Shown here piece by piece: positions 17,907-26,048 of a stretch of DNA of 64,000 nucleotides. The translations under genes and the position numbers were made by a program. Source of the stretch: Hungatella sp. UBA5385 (lineage in GTDB: Bacteria; Bacillota; Clostridia; Lachnospirales; Lachnospiraceae); NCBI GenBank assembly GCA_002409995.1, contig DHOR01000040.1, positions 354,926-418,925 of the forward strand, in the 5' to 3' direction. Position 1 is the first letter of the stretch, and each line of letters begins with the position of its first letter. A model generated the notes under the pieces. The model was not told where the DNA came from. It searched no databases and saw nothing but the letters and a program-made list of their open reading frames with translations.

Positions 17907-18770
17907 TTATTTAAAAAATTCGTGATTACCATGCTGGAACAGATACGTTAAGTGGGAATCAAACCAGCTGACCGCTCCGCTTCTGGAACCCTGGCGGTAC
18001 ATAAAATATAAAGCCCCCTCTGAGTAATCCTCTCCCTGTAATGCACGATCTACACTTTCTATGGTATCAGCCGTTACCTTCACGGAATTAATTCTGCCAT
18101 TGGAAACAGGGGAAAACTGAGAGGTTTCATATACAACTCCTCTAACAGTGTTGGGAAACTTGCCGCTTTTCATACGGTTTAAAATCACATTTGCAACCAG
18201 AATTTTGCCTTTGTTATCGCAGATTCCTGCCTCTGCCTGAACAATCTTTAGAAGAACCTGATAGTCATCATCAGAAACATATACTGCTCTGGCTGCCCTC
18301 TCTTCCTCCAGGCGCCTCTGCTCTTCTTCGGCTACCCTTCTGGCTTCTTCATCAATTCTTCGCTGCTCCTCTTCCTGAGCAATCTGATTTTGTATTTCTA
18401 CTATCTCCGCTTTTGATTCCTTTATAATTTCCTGTTTTTCCAAAACGTCCTTTTCCAACAGATTACCGGCTAATAATTGCCCCTGTATTTTTGCTTCTGT
18501 AGGCTGGACTTGTATTTTTGCTTCCGTAACAGGTTCCTCTTCTTCGATTAGCTCTTCTGACAAGTCTTCCAGAGCAGGGGTTTCCGCAAATGCTGTAAGT
18601 GCATTTTTCCCGCTGCCTCCAAAACCTGCAGATGTAAATGCCACAACCGTAATGACCACAGCTCCTGCCATAAATACAGCAGACGAACGGTACATTCTCT
18701 TAGTGACCTTTACAGTCAGCCCCCGGAAGAACTGACAGATGTGTCGAAGAAATGAGTGTAATGTAAGCAT
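17907..18770 (-). CDS. SleB-like cell wall hydrolase with membrane anchor and coiled coil
   Basis: A 287-residue protein: a basic N-terminus, one membrane segment (about 31-50, VFMAGAVVITVVAFTSAG), a Glu-rich stalk with a predicted coiled coil (about 115-165, QRRIDEEARRVAEEEQRR), then a Hydrolase_2/SleB catalytic domain (about 168-287). The lytic-transglycosylase glutamate is expected in LKIVQAEAGICDNKG; VANVILNRM and SQFSPVSNG are family motifs. Characterised relatives SleB/CwlJ degrade spore cortex. A consensus sigma-A promoter, not a forespore one, precedes it, which suggests a vegetative role. The start at 18770 follows AAGAGGAGT. Confidence 0.88.
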   Translation of the reverse strand: MLTLHSFLRHICQFFRGLTVKVTKRMYRSSAVFMAGAVVITVVAFTSAGFGGSGKNALTAFAETPALEDLSEELIEEEEPVTEAKIQVQPTEAKIQGQLLAGNLLEKDVLEKQEIIKESKAEIVEIQNQIAQEEEQRRIDEEARRVAEEEQRRLEEERAARAVYVSDDDYQVLLKIVQAEAGICDNKGKILVANVILNRMKSGKFPNTVRGVVYETSQFSPVSNGRINSVKVTADTIESVDRALQGEDYSEGALYFMYRQGSRSGAVSWFDSHLTYLFQHGNHEFFK

Positions 18771-19094
18771 ACATACTCCTCTTTCTTTCCTATAATCTCA
18801 CTTCAGACTGATTCAGGCAAAAACCTGTAACAGCCTTTTTTTCAGGTGACGTTCGTAATTATAGAGGAGCCGCAATAAAAAAGTCAATGGGGATTTAACA
18901 AATTTGTGATATTTTCAAATCTCCATTTTCCTGCTTTTAATTTTTAAGTGCACATTGCATTATAAAAGGGCATGTTTACGCTTTTTCTTTGTACTATATG
19001 TCTATTTACATTTTACAAATATATTACATTTCTGTTAAATATCCCACTGTCCCTTTTTTGTCCTTTCCTTCGTTCTCTGTTTTATGTAAACCAA
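18771..19094. other. 324-bp AT-rich intergenic region
   Basis: It lies between the SleB-like gene and ybaK, both on the minus strand. Apart from the promoter at 18858-18887 I see no coding frame, repeat or clear hairpin. A GCAAAAACCTGTAACAGC-type partial inverted repeat near 18817-18835 is too weak to call. Confidence 0.6.
18858..18887 (-). promoter_or_regulatory. Sigma-A promoter of the SleB-like gene
   Basis: Minus strand TTGACT (18882-18887), 18-bp spacer, consensus TATAAT (18858-18863), about 90 bp upstream of the start codon. Confidence 0.7.
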
Positions 19095-19562
19095 TTACAC
19101 GATAGAAGCAAACGTTCCATGGACATAAGAGATTAGCTCTTGTGGGGAAATAATGATTTGTTGGCCCCTAATTCCGGCACTAATGGCGATCTCATCATAC
19201 AAAATAGCTGTTTCTTCGACAAAAGTGGGGAACTGTTTCTTCATCCCTATAGGGGAGCAGCCACCTCTGATGTATCCGGTCACTGCCTGCAAATCCTTCA
19301 TATGGATCATTTCCACCTTCTTATCACCTGCTGCTTTCGCTGTTTTCTTTAAATTTAGCTCTGCATCTACAGGTATACAGCATACAAGATAACCTGTTTT
19401 CTCACCTTTTAAAACCAATGTTTTATAAACAGTATCATGATCCATTCCTAACTGATCGGCTGCATGACTGCCTGACAAATCATTTTCATCCACTTCATAT
19501 TCTGTCATCTTATAAGAAATCCCGGCTTTATCTAAAAGCCGCATTGCATTTGTTTTTGTCAT
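19095..19562 (-). CDS. ybaK: YbaK/EbsC-type Cys-tRNA(Pro) deacylase
   Basis: A 155-residue editing-domain protein that hydrolyses Cys mischarged on tRNA-Pro. Family features are KTLVLKGEKTGYLVCCIPVD with the conserved lysine, GYIRGGCSPIGMKK (the GxxxGGxSPxG loop near 95-108), and QIIISPQELI. Length is standard. The start at 19562 is a little far from GGAGTGAGAC, but no better in-frame start exists. Downstream on the same strand is only the SleB-like gene, behind its own promoter. Confidence 0.95.
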   Translation of the reverse strand: MTKTNAMRLLDKAGISYKMTEYEVDENDLSGSHAADQLGMDHDTVYKTLVLKGEKTGYLVCCIPVDAELNLKKTAKAAGDKKVEMIHMKDLQAVTGYIRGGCSPIGMKKQFPTFVEETAILYDEIAISAGIRGQQIIISPQELISYVHGTFASIV

Positions 19563-19605
19563 AATGTTGTCTCACTCCATATTTATGTTCTCGCGTATAA
19601 TCCAC

Positions 19606-20103
19606 TTATTTAGCCAGGTCCTCCAGCTGCTGACCGCTGACTCTATATACTGTCCACTCATCCATAGGCACTGCTCCCTTGGATTTATAGAATTCAATGC
19701 TTGGTGTATTCCAGTCAAGGCACCACCACTCAAGACGTCCACAACCCCGCTCTACAGCAATTTCCGCCAGTTTTTTTAGAAATAAAGTTCCGTAACCAAA
19801 ACCGCGAAATTCTGGTTTTACATACAAATCCTCCAGATAAATCCCTGCTTTCCCTAAAAATGTGGAAAAGTTATGGAAAAACAGAGCAAATCCCACGGGT
19901 TTTCCCCCTATTTCTCCAATTAATACCTCCGCCTTCTCCTTCTCAAAAATCCATTCCTTCAGCAGCTCCTCTGTAGCAACCACCTGATCTTCCATTTTCT
20001 CATATTCCGCAAGCTCTTTAATGAGTTGAAGAATCAGTGCTGTATCTGTACTAAGAGCATATCTGATTGTTAAAATATCACTGGTTTTTACTGATTGTGA
20101 CAT
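19606..20103 (-). CDS. GNAT N-acetyltransferase, diamine (spermidine/spermine) acetyltransferase-like
   Basis: A 165-residue single-domain GNAT. It resembles the SSAT group: IRYALSTDTALILQLIKELAEYEKM at the start, YLEDLYVKPEFRGFGYGTLF as the acetyl-CoA loop (near 92-110), and RLEWWCLDWNTPSIEFYKSKGA at the end. Relatives acetylate polyamines, thialysine or other primary amines; the substrate here is not certain. It is 43 bp upstream of ybaK on the same strand and may be co-transcribed. Confidence 0.85.
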   Translation of the reverse strand: MSQSVKTSDILTIRYALSTDTALILQLIKELAEYEKMEDQVVATEELLKEWIFEKEKAEVLIGEIGGKPVGFALFFHNFSTFLGKAGIYLEDLYVKPEFRGFGYGTLFLKKLAEIAVERGCGRLEWWCLDWNTPSIEFYKSKGAVPMDEWTVYRVSGQQLEDLAK

Positions 20104-20272
20104 AATCTTCTGCCTCTCTTCTTTATTCTCTTTCTTCTATATTAATATAACACGTTTTGACAACGGGGAAAACCTTAAGTATAATCAATAAATTTAATGT
20201 ATGATCAATAAATTAATGAGGATGCCGCAAAATTTTGTAATCTTACAGTACCCTCATGTTAATGATTAATTA

Positions 20273-20758
20273 TTATTTTTTATTAATAGAAGCGATCAAA
20301 CCTCCGGCAGAGATAATCTCCTGCATAAATGGTGGAAATGCCTGTCCCTGATAAGACTGACCTGTTGTCTCATTGGTAATCATACCGCTGTCAAAATCTA
20401 CAGACACTTGATCCCCTGCCTTAATTGCCTTAGCAGCTTCCGGACACTCTATAATAGGAAGTCCGATATTAATGGCATTGCGGTAGAAAATTCTGGCAAA
20501 GGTTTCTGCGATGACACAGCTGATACCTGCACATTTGATCACCAGCGGCGCATGTTCTCTGGAAGAGCCGCAGCCAAAGTTCTTATTGGCTACAATAATA
20601 TCGCCTTCCTTGACTGTTTTAACAAAATCCTTGTCAATATCCTCCATACAGTGCTTGGCAAGCTCATATCCATCGGTAATATTCAAATATCTGGCAGGAA
20701 TGATAACATCTGTATCCACATTATCTCCATATTTAAAAACTGATCCATATGCTTTCAT
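20273..20758 (-). CDS. leuD: 3-isopropylmalate dehydratase small subunit
   Basis: A 161-residue swivelling-domain subunit of isopropylmalate isomerase in leucine synthesis. The motifs FKYGDNVDTDVIIPARYLN and NFGCGSSREHAP (near residues 58-69) are diagnostic. The start at 20758 has GGAGGACATAAC upstream and is 11 bp after the leuC stop, so leuC and leuD are one operon. Length matches the short archaeal/clostridial-type LeuD. Confidence 0.96.
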   Translation of the reverse strand: MKAYGSVFKYGDNVDTDVIIPARYLNITDGYELAKHCMEDIDKDFVKTVKEGDIIVANKNFGCGSSREHAPLVIKCAGISCVIAETFARIFYRNAINIGLPIIECPEAAKAIKAGDQVSVDFDSGMITNETTGQSYQGQAFPPFMQEIISAGGLIASINKK

Positions 20759-20769
20759 GTTATGTCCTC

Positions 20770-22035
20770 CTATAATCCCAGTTCTTCTGGTGCTGATATT
20801 TTACCTGTAATCGCACTGGCTGCAGCGATTGCCGGACTTGCCAGATAAACCTCTGAATCCACATGTCCCATACGGCCCACAAAGTTACGGTTAGTTGTGG
20901 AAATGCACCGCTCTCCGGCAGCAAGAATTCCCATATAACCGCCTAAGCATGGCCCACAGGTAGGTGTGCTGACTACAGCTCCTGCTTCGATGAAGATTTC
21001 AAGCAATCCTTCCCCCATAGACTGAAGATAGATTTCCTGAGTGGCAGGAATCACGATACAACGTACATTTTTCGCCACTTTTCTGCCTTTCATAACAGCA
21101 GCTGCAATTCTCATATCCTCAAGACGGCCGTTAGTACAGGAACCGATGACTGCCTGGTCAACCTTAACATCATCAAATGAGCCAATGGTCTTTGTATTCT
21201 CAGGAAGGTGAGGGAATGATATGGTTGGCTTTAACTGAGATAAATCAATGATATAAACTTCATCATACTCTGCATCCTCATCAGCCTCATATATCTTATA
21301 CTCTTTCTTAGAATGATCCTTCATATACTTAACAGATTCCTCATCAACTGGGAAAATGCCATTTTTACCCCCTGCCTCAATTGCCATATTACAGATGGTA
21401 AATCTGTCATCCATGGATAAATGCTGAATCCCCTCTCCCACGAATTCCATAGACTTATAAAGTGCACCATCAACGCCGATCATACCAATAATATGTAAAA
21501 TAATATCTTTTCCGCCAACCCATTTGGAAGGTTTTCCAACCAGTTCAAACTTTAACGCAGAAGGCACCTTAAACCATGCCTTGCCAGTCACCATTCCTGC
21601 AGCCATATCTGTACTTCCCACACCTGTGGAAAATGCGCCAAGTGCACCATAGGTACAGGTATGAGAATCTGCGCCAATGACAGCATCCCCTGCAACAACT
21701 AGTCCTTTTTCTGGAAGCAGTGCATGTTCAATTCCCATCTGTCCTACATCAAAATAATTGGTAATCTCATGCTCACTTGCAAAATCACGGCAGCATTTGC
21801 AGTTTTCTGCTGATTTAATGTCTTTATTGGGGATAAAATGATCCATAACCAAGGCTATCTTATCCTTATCAAATACTGTTTTCTTATCAAGCTTCTGCAT
21901 TTCCTGAATGGCAACCGGAGAAGTGATATCATTTCCCAAAACCAGATCCAAATCTGCCTCTATTAATTGTCCTGCTTTTACTTCGTCAAGCCCTGCGTGG
22001 GCTGCCAATATCTTCTGGGTCATTGTCATTCCCAT
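20770..22035 (-). CDS. leuC: 3-isopropylmalate dehydratase large subunit
   Basis: A 421-residue aconitase-family subunit that carries the [4Fe-4S] cluster. Cluster cysteines are in VIGSCTNGRLEDM and TPTCGPCLGGYMG near the C-terminus; GADSHTCTYGALGAFSTGVG is the substrate-binding block. I chose the ATG at 22035 because AGGAGG lies 9 nt upstream and the open frame beyond it encodes nothing family-like. First gene of leuCD, transcribed divergently from a LysR gene. Confidence 0.96.
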   Translation of the reverse strand: MGMTMTQKILAAHAGLDEVKAGQLIEADLDLVLGNDITSPVAIQEMQKLDKKTVFDKDKIALVMDHFIPNKDIKSAENCKCCRDFASEHEITNYFDVGQMGIEHALLPEKGLVVAGDAVIGADSHTCTYGALGAFSTGVGSTDMAAGMVTGKAWFKVPSALKFELVGKPSKWVGGKDIILHIIGMIGVDGALYKSMEFVGEGIQHLSMDDRFTICNMAIEAGGKNGIFPVDEESVKYMKDHSKKEYKIYEADEDAEYDEVYIIDLSQLKPTISFPHLPENTKTIGSFDDVKVDQAVIGSCTNGRLEDMRIAAAVMKGRKVAKNVRCIVIPATQEIYLQSMGEGLLEIFIEAGAVVSTPTCGPCLGGYMGILAAGERCISTTNRNFVGRMGHVDSEVYLASPAIAAASAITGKISAPEELGL

Positions 22036-22169
22036 AAACCATGTCCTCCTTATTGATGAACGTGTATTATTTCCTGCTTTACATTTTAACACAAGTATTG
22101 CTATAATAGAAATACATAATAAGAATAGTTAATATAATAGTTAGTTATAGTAGAAAATGAGGTTATTTT
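22036..22169. promoter_or_regulatory. Divergent control region between leuCD and the LysR gene
   Basis: A 134-bp AT-rich spacer. On the minus strand three AACTA-type units (AACTAACTATTATATTAACTA) lie upstream of a TGTGTTAAAAT extended -10-like element for leuC. Such a divergent arrangement is usual for LysR activators with their targets. The exact operator is inferred. Confidence 0.45.
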
Positions 22170-23063
22170 ATGGAACAAAACTTATCACAATATAAGATAT
22201 TTTATGAGGTTGCAAAGGCAGGCAACATTTCAAAAGCGGCCAAAGAGCTCTATATCAGCCAGCCTGCAATCAGCAAATCCATCAGTAAGCTGGAGGATAA
22301 CCTTGGTGTCTCACTCTTCACCCGTAATTCCCGGGGAGTGCAAATGACAGACGAAGGGAGACTGCTCTTTGATCATGCCCATTCAGCCTTTGAAGCATTA
22401 ACCCGTGGTGAGCATGAGCTGAAACGAATTAAGGATTTTAACATCGGCCATCTGAGAATCGGCGTCAGCAATACCCTTTGTAAATATATCCTGCTCCCTT
22501 ATCTAAAGGGCTTTATCGAAAAATACCCTCATATTAAGATAACCATAGAAAGCCAGTCCACCTCCCATACCATCAGAATGCTGGAACAGCAGAATATTGA
22601 TCTGGGGCTCATTGCAGAACCTTCCAACAAAAGACCTCTGCTTTTCCTGCCTTTCATGGATATTCAGGACACCTTTGTAGCAACAAAGTCCTATGTGGAT
22701 AATCTATATCTCAGAGAAGGTGCTGATACAGACATCTTCCAGACAGGCAATATTCTCCTTTTAGACCGTCACAATATGACCCGCAAATACATTGACGAAT
22801 ACTTAAATGAGAATCAGATCATTCCCAATCAGGTTCTTGAGGTGACTACCATGGACCTTCTCATTGAATTTGCTAAAATCGGTCTTGGTATTGGATGTGT
22901 GATCAGAGAATTTGTCCAGGAGGAACTGGATCAGGGAACCTTAGTAGAGATTCCATTGGCTTCTGCCATTAAAAAACGTACCGTAGGATTTGCATATAAT
23001 CCCAGTGGCACGTCAAAAGCTTTGGAGAATTTTCTTAATTTTTCTAATTGTTTGAACATTTAA
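22170..23063 (+). CDS. LysR-family regulator, probable regulator of leuCD
   Basis: A 297-residue LysR protein: winged helix (residues 4-62, AKAGNISKAAKELYISQPAI as the recognition region) and a periplasmic-binding-type effector domain (about 90-290). It is divergent from leuC with 134 bp between, so leucine-pathway control is likely. The C-terminus NFLNFSNCLNI is coded by four 9-bp units (23028-23063) that belong to the composite repeat, and the TAA stop falls in that repeat; the last eleven residues may therefore be repeat-derived. Confidence 0.92.
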   Translation: MEQNLSQYKIFYEVAKAGNISKAAKELYISQPAISKSISKLEDNLGVSLFTRNSRGVQMTDEGRLLFDHAHSAFEALTRGEHELKRIKDFNIGHLRIGVSNTLCKYILLPYLKGFIEKYPHIKITIESQSTSHTIRMLEQQNIDLGLIAEPSNKRPLLFLPFMDIQDTFVATKSYVDNLYLREGADTDIFQTGNILLLDRHNMTRKYIDEYLNENQIIPNQVLEVTTMDLLIEFAKIGLGIGCVIREFVQEELDQGTLVEIPLASAIKKRTVGFAYNPSGTSKALENFLNFSNCLNI

Positions 23064-23111
23064 AATTGGGGTTCGACCCTTTGTATCAAAGGGTCGAACC
23101 CCAATTTTAAA
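23028..23111. repeat. Composite palindromic repeat, copy 2
   Basis: Perfect 25-bp arms (23059-23083 and 23087-23111) around a TAT loop. On the left four 9-bp units lie in the end of the LysR gene: AATTTTCTT, AATTTTTCT, AATTGTTTG, AACATTTAA (23028-23063). Compared with copy 1 the arm reads AAAATTGGGG instead of AAAAATGGGG, and the opposite arm carries the matching change. It separates the convergent LysR gene and ilvC. Confidence 0.9.
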
Positions 23112-23116
23112 AAATA

Positions 23117-24127
23117 TTAGTTATCGATCAGTTTTCCGCCGTCATTCCAGCTATAAAGCTTTCTTAACTCTGCTCCAACCTTCTCTGCTCCATGAGCAGC
23201 TTCTTTCTTTCTCATAGCCTGGAAGTGAGCACCGCCTACCTGATTCTCAAGGAGCCAGTCCTTAGCAAAGGAGCCATCCTGAATATCAGCAAGTACCTGT
23301 TTCATAGCCTTCTTAGTCTCATCTGTAATGATCTTAGGTCCTGTAATATAATCACCATACTCAGCTGTATTGGAAATAGAATATCTCATTCCTGCAAATC
23401 CGCTTTCGAAAATCAGATCAACAATCAGCTTCATCTCATGAATACACTCAAAATATGCACTCTCAGGAGCATATCCTGCTTCAACCAGAGTCTCAAAACC
23501 AGCCTTCATCAGTGCAACAACGCCGCCGCACAGAACTGCCTGCTCACCAAAAAGGTCTGTCTCTGTCTCATCTTTAATGGTAGTTTCCAGAACACCGGCT
23601 CTTGCGCCGCCAAGTCCTAATGCATAAGCAAGTGCCTTATCCTTAGCCTTACCTGTATAGTCCTGATGAACAGCGATCAGACATGGTGTTCCTCTGCCAA
23701 TGGTATATTCGTTTCTTACTGTATGACCTGGTGCTTTTGGAGCGATCATGGTAACATCCACATTCTTAGGTGGAACAACCTGTCCGTAATGAAGTGCAAA
23801 ACCGTGAGCAAACATTAACATATTGCCTTCTTCTAAGTTTGGCTCAATGGATTCCTTGTATAAAGCAGCCTGCTTCTCATCATTGATCAGAATCATAATA
23901 ATATCGGCTCTCTTTGCTGCCTCTGCTGCAGTACATACAGTCAGGCCCTGAGCCTCAGCCTTAGCCCATGATGGACTTCCTTCATATAATCCAACTACTA
24001 CATCACATCCTGAATCCTTTAAGTTTAACGCATGAGCGTGTCCCTGACTGCCGTATCCAATGACTGCAATGGTCTTGCCCTCTAATAAGGATAAGTTACA
24101 GTCTTCCTGGTAATAAATCTTTGCCAT
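23117..24127 (-). CDS. ilvC: Ketol-acid reductoisomerase (NADP+)
   Basis: A 336-residue class I KARI for valine/isoleucine synthesis. The N-terminal nucleotide site is IAVIGYGSQGHAHALNLKDSG (GxGxxG near 23-28), with catalytic residues in the C-terminal knotted domain: DETETDLFGEQAVLCGG and SAYFECIHEMKLI. The start at 24127 follows GAGGAGGAAATAAAAG-like sequence. It lies 303 bp downstream of ilvN; that gap holds structured sequence. Confidence 0.97.
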   Translation of the reverse strand: MAKIYYQEDCNLSLLEGKTIAVIGYGSQGHAHALNLKDSGCDVVVGLYEGSPSWAKAEAQGLTVCTAAEAAKRADIIMILINDEKQAALYKESIEPNLEEGNMLMFAHGFALHYGQVVPPKNVDVTMIAPKAPGHTVRNEYTIGRGTPCLIAVHQDYTGKAKDKALAYALGLGGARAGVLETTIKDETETDLFGEQAVLCGGVVALMKAGFETLVEAGYAPESAYFECIHEMKLIVDLIFESGFAGMRYSISNTAEYGDYITGPKIITDETKKAMKQVLADIQDGSFAKDWLLENQVGGAHFQAMRKKEAAHGAEKVGAELRKLYSWNDGGKLIDN

Positions 24128-24430
24128 CTTTTATTTCCTCCTCATATATGTATTCGTGATATATTGTGTTGTTTCTATCCACGCTCGGTAATTTCACGGA
24201 GTACGACCACATTTTTATAACTGAGTGGTTTGACCTCGTGTCAGTGGGGGATACCGATTTTTCTCCGCCCACCACTGCCGTTAATCATATTTTTGGTGTT
24301 TCATCTCACCACCTATAGAGGTGGGAGAATTCTCATTTATTTCGTTAAAGGACCTGTGCCGACGACTCTCTGTCCGCCTTTGGCAGTGCCTCTAGCTAGT
24401 AAAATAACAGTTTCTTTGTTTCCATAAATG
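24128..24430 (-). other. Structured ilvN-ilvC spacer of unknown nature
   Basis: A 303-bp gap inside an otherwise compact ilvNC unit. On the minus strand it holds several stems: TCTC-CCACCT-CTAT-AGGTGG-(T)-GAGA at about 24303-24330; CAGTGG-(T)-GGG paired with CCC-CCACTG at about 24241-24279; ACCAC/GTGGT at about 24205-24232; and GCC-AAA-GGC near 24376-24385. No T-box motif (GGGTGGTACCGC) is present. The first hairpin resembles ends of IS200/IS605 elements, but no transposase remains. It could be a transposon remnant or a structured RNA; I cannot decide. Confidence 0.4.
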
Positions 24431-24931
24431 TTACGGTAAATGACGCACATCATCAGAACCTCTGGAAAGTCCCGTAAGTCCGGTTCTGGCAAGCTCCAGA
24501 ATCTCATAATCTTCCAGCAAATTAATGAGCGCATCTAATTTTGACTGATCTCCTGTTAACATGACTGTCAGGGAGTCCTTACCCACATCTACAATGGTTG
24601 CACGGAATATATCCGCAATCGCGCAGACAGCCTGACGCTCACTTGCATTAGCACTGACCTTCACTAAAATCAGCTCCCTGTAAACGGAATTGCCTGGCTT
24701 TAATTCCTTAATATCACGGACATCCTCCAGCTTGCCAAGCTGCTTCTGAATCTGATCCAGAATCTCCTCATCTCCTGTGGAAACCACGGTCACTCTGGAA
24801 TACCTTTCATCTGCAGTCACGCCTACTGTCAGGCTCTCAATATTATAGCCACGGCGGCTGAACAGGCCTGCCACTCGGCTTAAAACACCGGAAGTATTGT
24901 CTACAAGCAACGATAACACAATTCTTTCCAT
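24431..24931 (-). CDS. ilvN: Acetolactate synthase small (regulatory) subunit
   Basis: A 166-residue ACT-domain protein that binds valine and controls the catalytic subunit IlvB. The first ACT domain (1-75) begins MERIVLSLLVDNTSGVLSRV with LFSRRGYNIESLTVG, and the IlvN C-terminal domain follows (about 80-160). No ilvB is in the window, so the large subunit is coded elsewhere. It has its own promoter and leads to ilvC downstream. Confidence 0.95.
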   Translation of the reverse strand: MERIVLSLLVDNTSGVLSRVAGLFSRRGYNIESLTVGVTADERYSRVTVVSTGDEEILDQIQKQLGKLEDVRDIKELKPGNSVYRELILVKVSANASERQAVCAIADIFRATIVDVGKDSLTVMLTGDQSKLDALINLLEDYEILELARTGLTGLSRGSDDVRHLP

Positions 24932-24965
24932 TCATATCCCCGCCTTCTTAATTATAGTAGTTTTA

Positions 24966-24994
24966 ATGATAACAATCTAATTTCTATTTGTCAA
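24966..24994 (-). promoter_or_regulatory. Sigma-A promoter of ilvN
   Basis: Minus strand TTGACA (24989-24994), 17-bp spacer, TATCAT (24966-24971), about 35 bp before the ilvN start, leaving only a short leader and no room for an attenuator. Confidence 0.7.
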
Positions 24995-25111
24995 CTACAT
25001 AAAAGGAATGTGTATCATAATTTCTGGTTATGGGAGGTATTTTCTATTAACTTTCTGTCAACTTAAGGCACTAAAACAGATACAAACTTTGACAAGCTCT
25101 TATCAAAACTA

Positions 25112-25141
25112 AACGGCATAGCCACTTTCGACTATGCCGCA
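25112..25141 (-). terminator. Terminator after the YczE-like gene
   Basis: Minus strand GCGGCATAG-TCGAAAGTGG-CTATGCCG followed by TTTAGTTTT, about 30 bp past the stop of the YczE-like gene. Confidence 0.7.
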
Positions 25142-25172
25142 TATATAACAATATTTTATTACAGTACAGCCA

Positions 25173-25853
25173 TCAATACCCTTCAGAAACTTCCTGTTCC
25201 TTCGTAAGAATAATCCGTGTACACCAGCTAAAGCTTTTAATTCTCGTCATAAAGACTCTGGATATGCTGCCAACCGCAAATGCTGCTACAACAGTACCTT
25301 CTCTGATACCCACAATCTTCCCTACAAATACCATTGAAATACAAGCTGCCAAAATCACCAGAGAAATGTCAAAAGTAGTCTTTACAACACCAAATTCCCA
25401 ATTCATTCGGTTGGCAATAGCACGCACAAATCCCTCTCCAGGAAGAATCAGCACATTAGGAATTACCTCAAGGGCTACACCAAATCCCATCACAACACAG
25501 CCAACTGCAAGGATAATCAGCCTCTGAATATAATTACCCGGCTGTATAAAGGATAAAAGTCTGCCCCAGCCATCGATACAGGCTGAGAAAACCAGTGCTG
25601 CAGGCAGCTGAAGAAGCTGAATTTTCTTAAAGTTCTTTCCTAATACAATACACTGGAGAATGAAAAGCAGAGTGTTGACTATCATAACAAAGGTTCCCAG
25701 ACTATAAGGGGTTATAAAAGTCATTACATAAGCCGGACAGGTTACCGGAGAGGTCCCCAGCTCAGCTTTTGTAATCAGGCTGATTCCCAGAGCTGCCAAA
25801 AGTACACCAGCCACAAACATCTGGTATTTTTTAATGATAGTAGAACGATCCAT
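25173..25853 (-). CDS. YczE/YyaS/YitT family membrane protein
   Basis: A 226-residue integral membrane protein with about five or six membrane segments (for example FVAGVLLAALGISLITKA near 12-30, LIILAVGCVVMGFGVALEVI near 110-130). Conserved features of the family are AELGTSPVTCPAYV and PGEGFVRAIA. Function is not established; the B. subtilis relative YczE is needed for surfactin production in an undefined way. I chose ATG 25853 (AAGGAG 8 nt upstream) over ATG 25859. Monocistronic. Confidence 0.82.
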   Translation of the reverse strand: MDRSTIIKKYQMFVAGVLLAALGISLITKAELGTSPVTCPAYVMTFITPYSLGTFVMIVNTLLFILQCIVLGKNFKKIQLLQLPAALVFSACIDGWGRLLSFIQPGNYIQRLIILAVGCVVMGFGVALEVIPNVLILPGEGFVRAIANRMNWEFGVVKTTFDISLVILAACISMVFVGKIVGIREGTVVAAFAVGSISRVFMTRIKSFSWCTRIILTKEQEVSEGY

Positions 25854-26048
25854 GAACATATCTCCTTAAAAATATTAATGATATCTAAAAAAATTTCTTA
25901 TTGTTACTATGATAACATGTATTATTAGGCACTTCAATGGTGATATTGCATAACTTTTCTATTTTTTATCAACACAATGCACAAAAAAACGCAAGGATAC
26001 CTAAAAATATTTTAGATATCCCTGCGTCACAATTATATTAATTATCAC

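Noticed and set aside
24337..24534. 65-codon frame ending GGQRVVGTGPLTK as a TnpB C-terminus
   Set aside because: It overlaps ilvN in another frame and has no zinc-finger cysteines or other TnpB motif; only the hairpin next to it hints at an IS.
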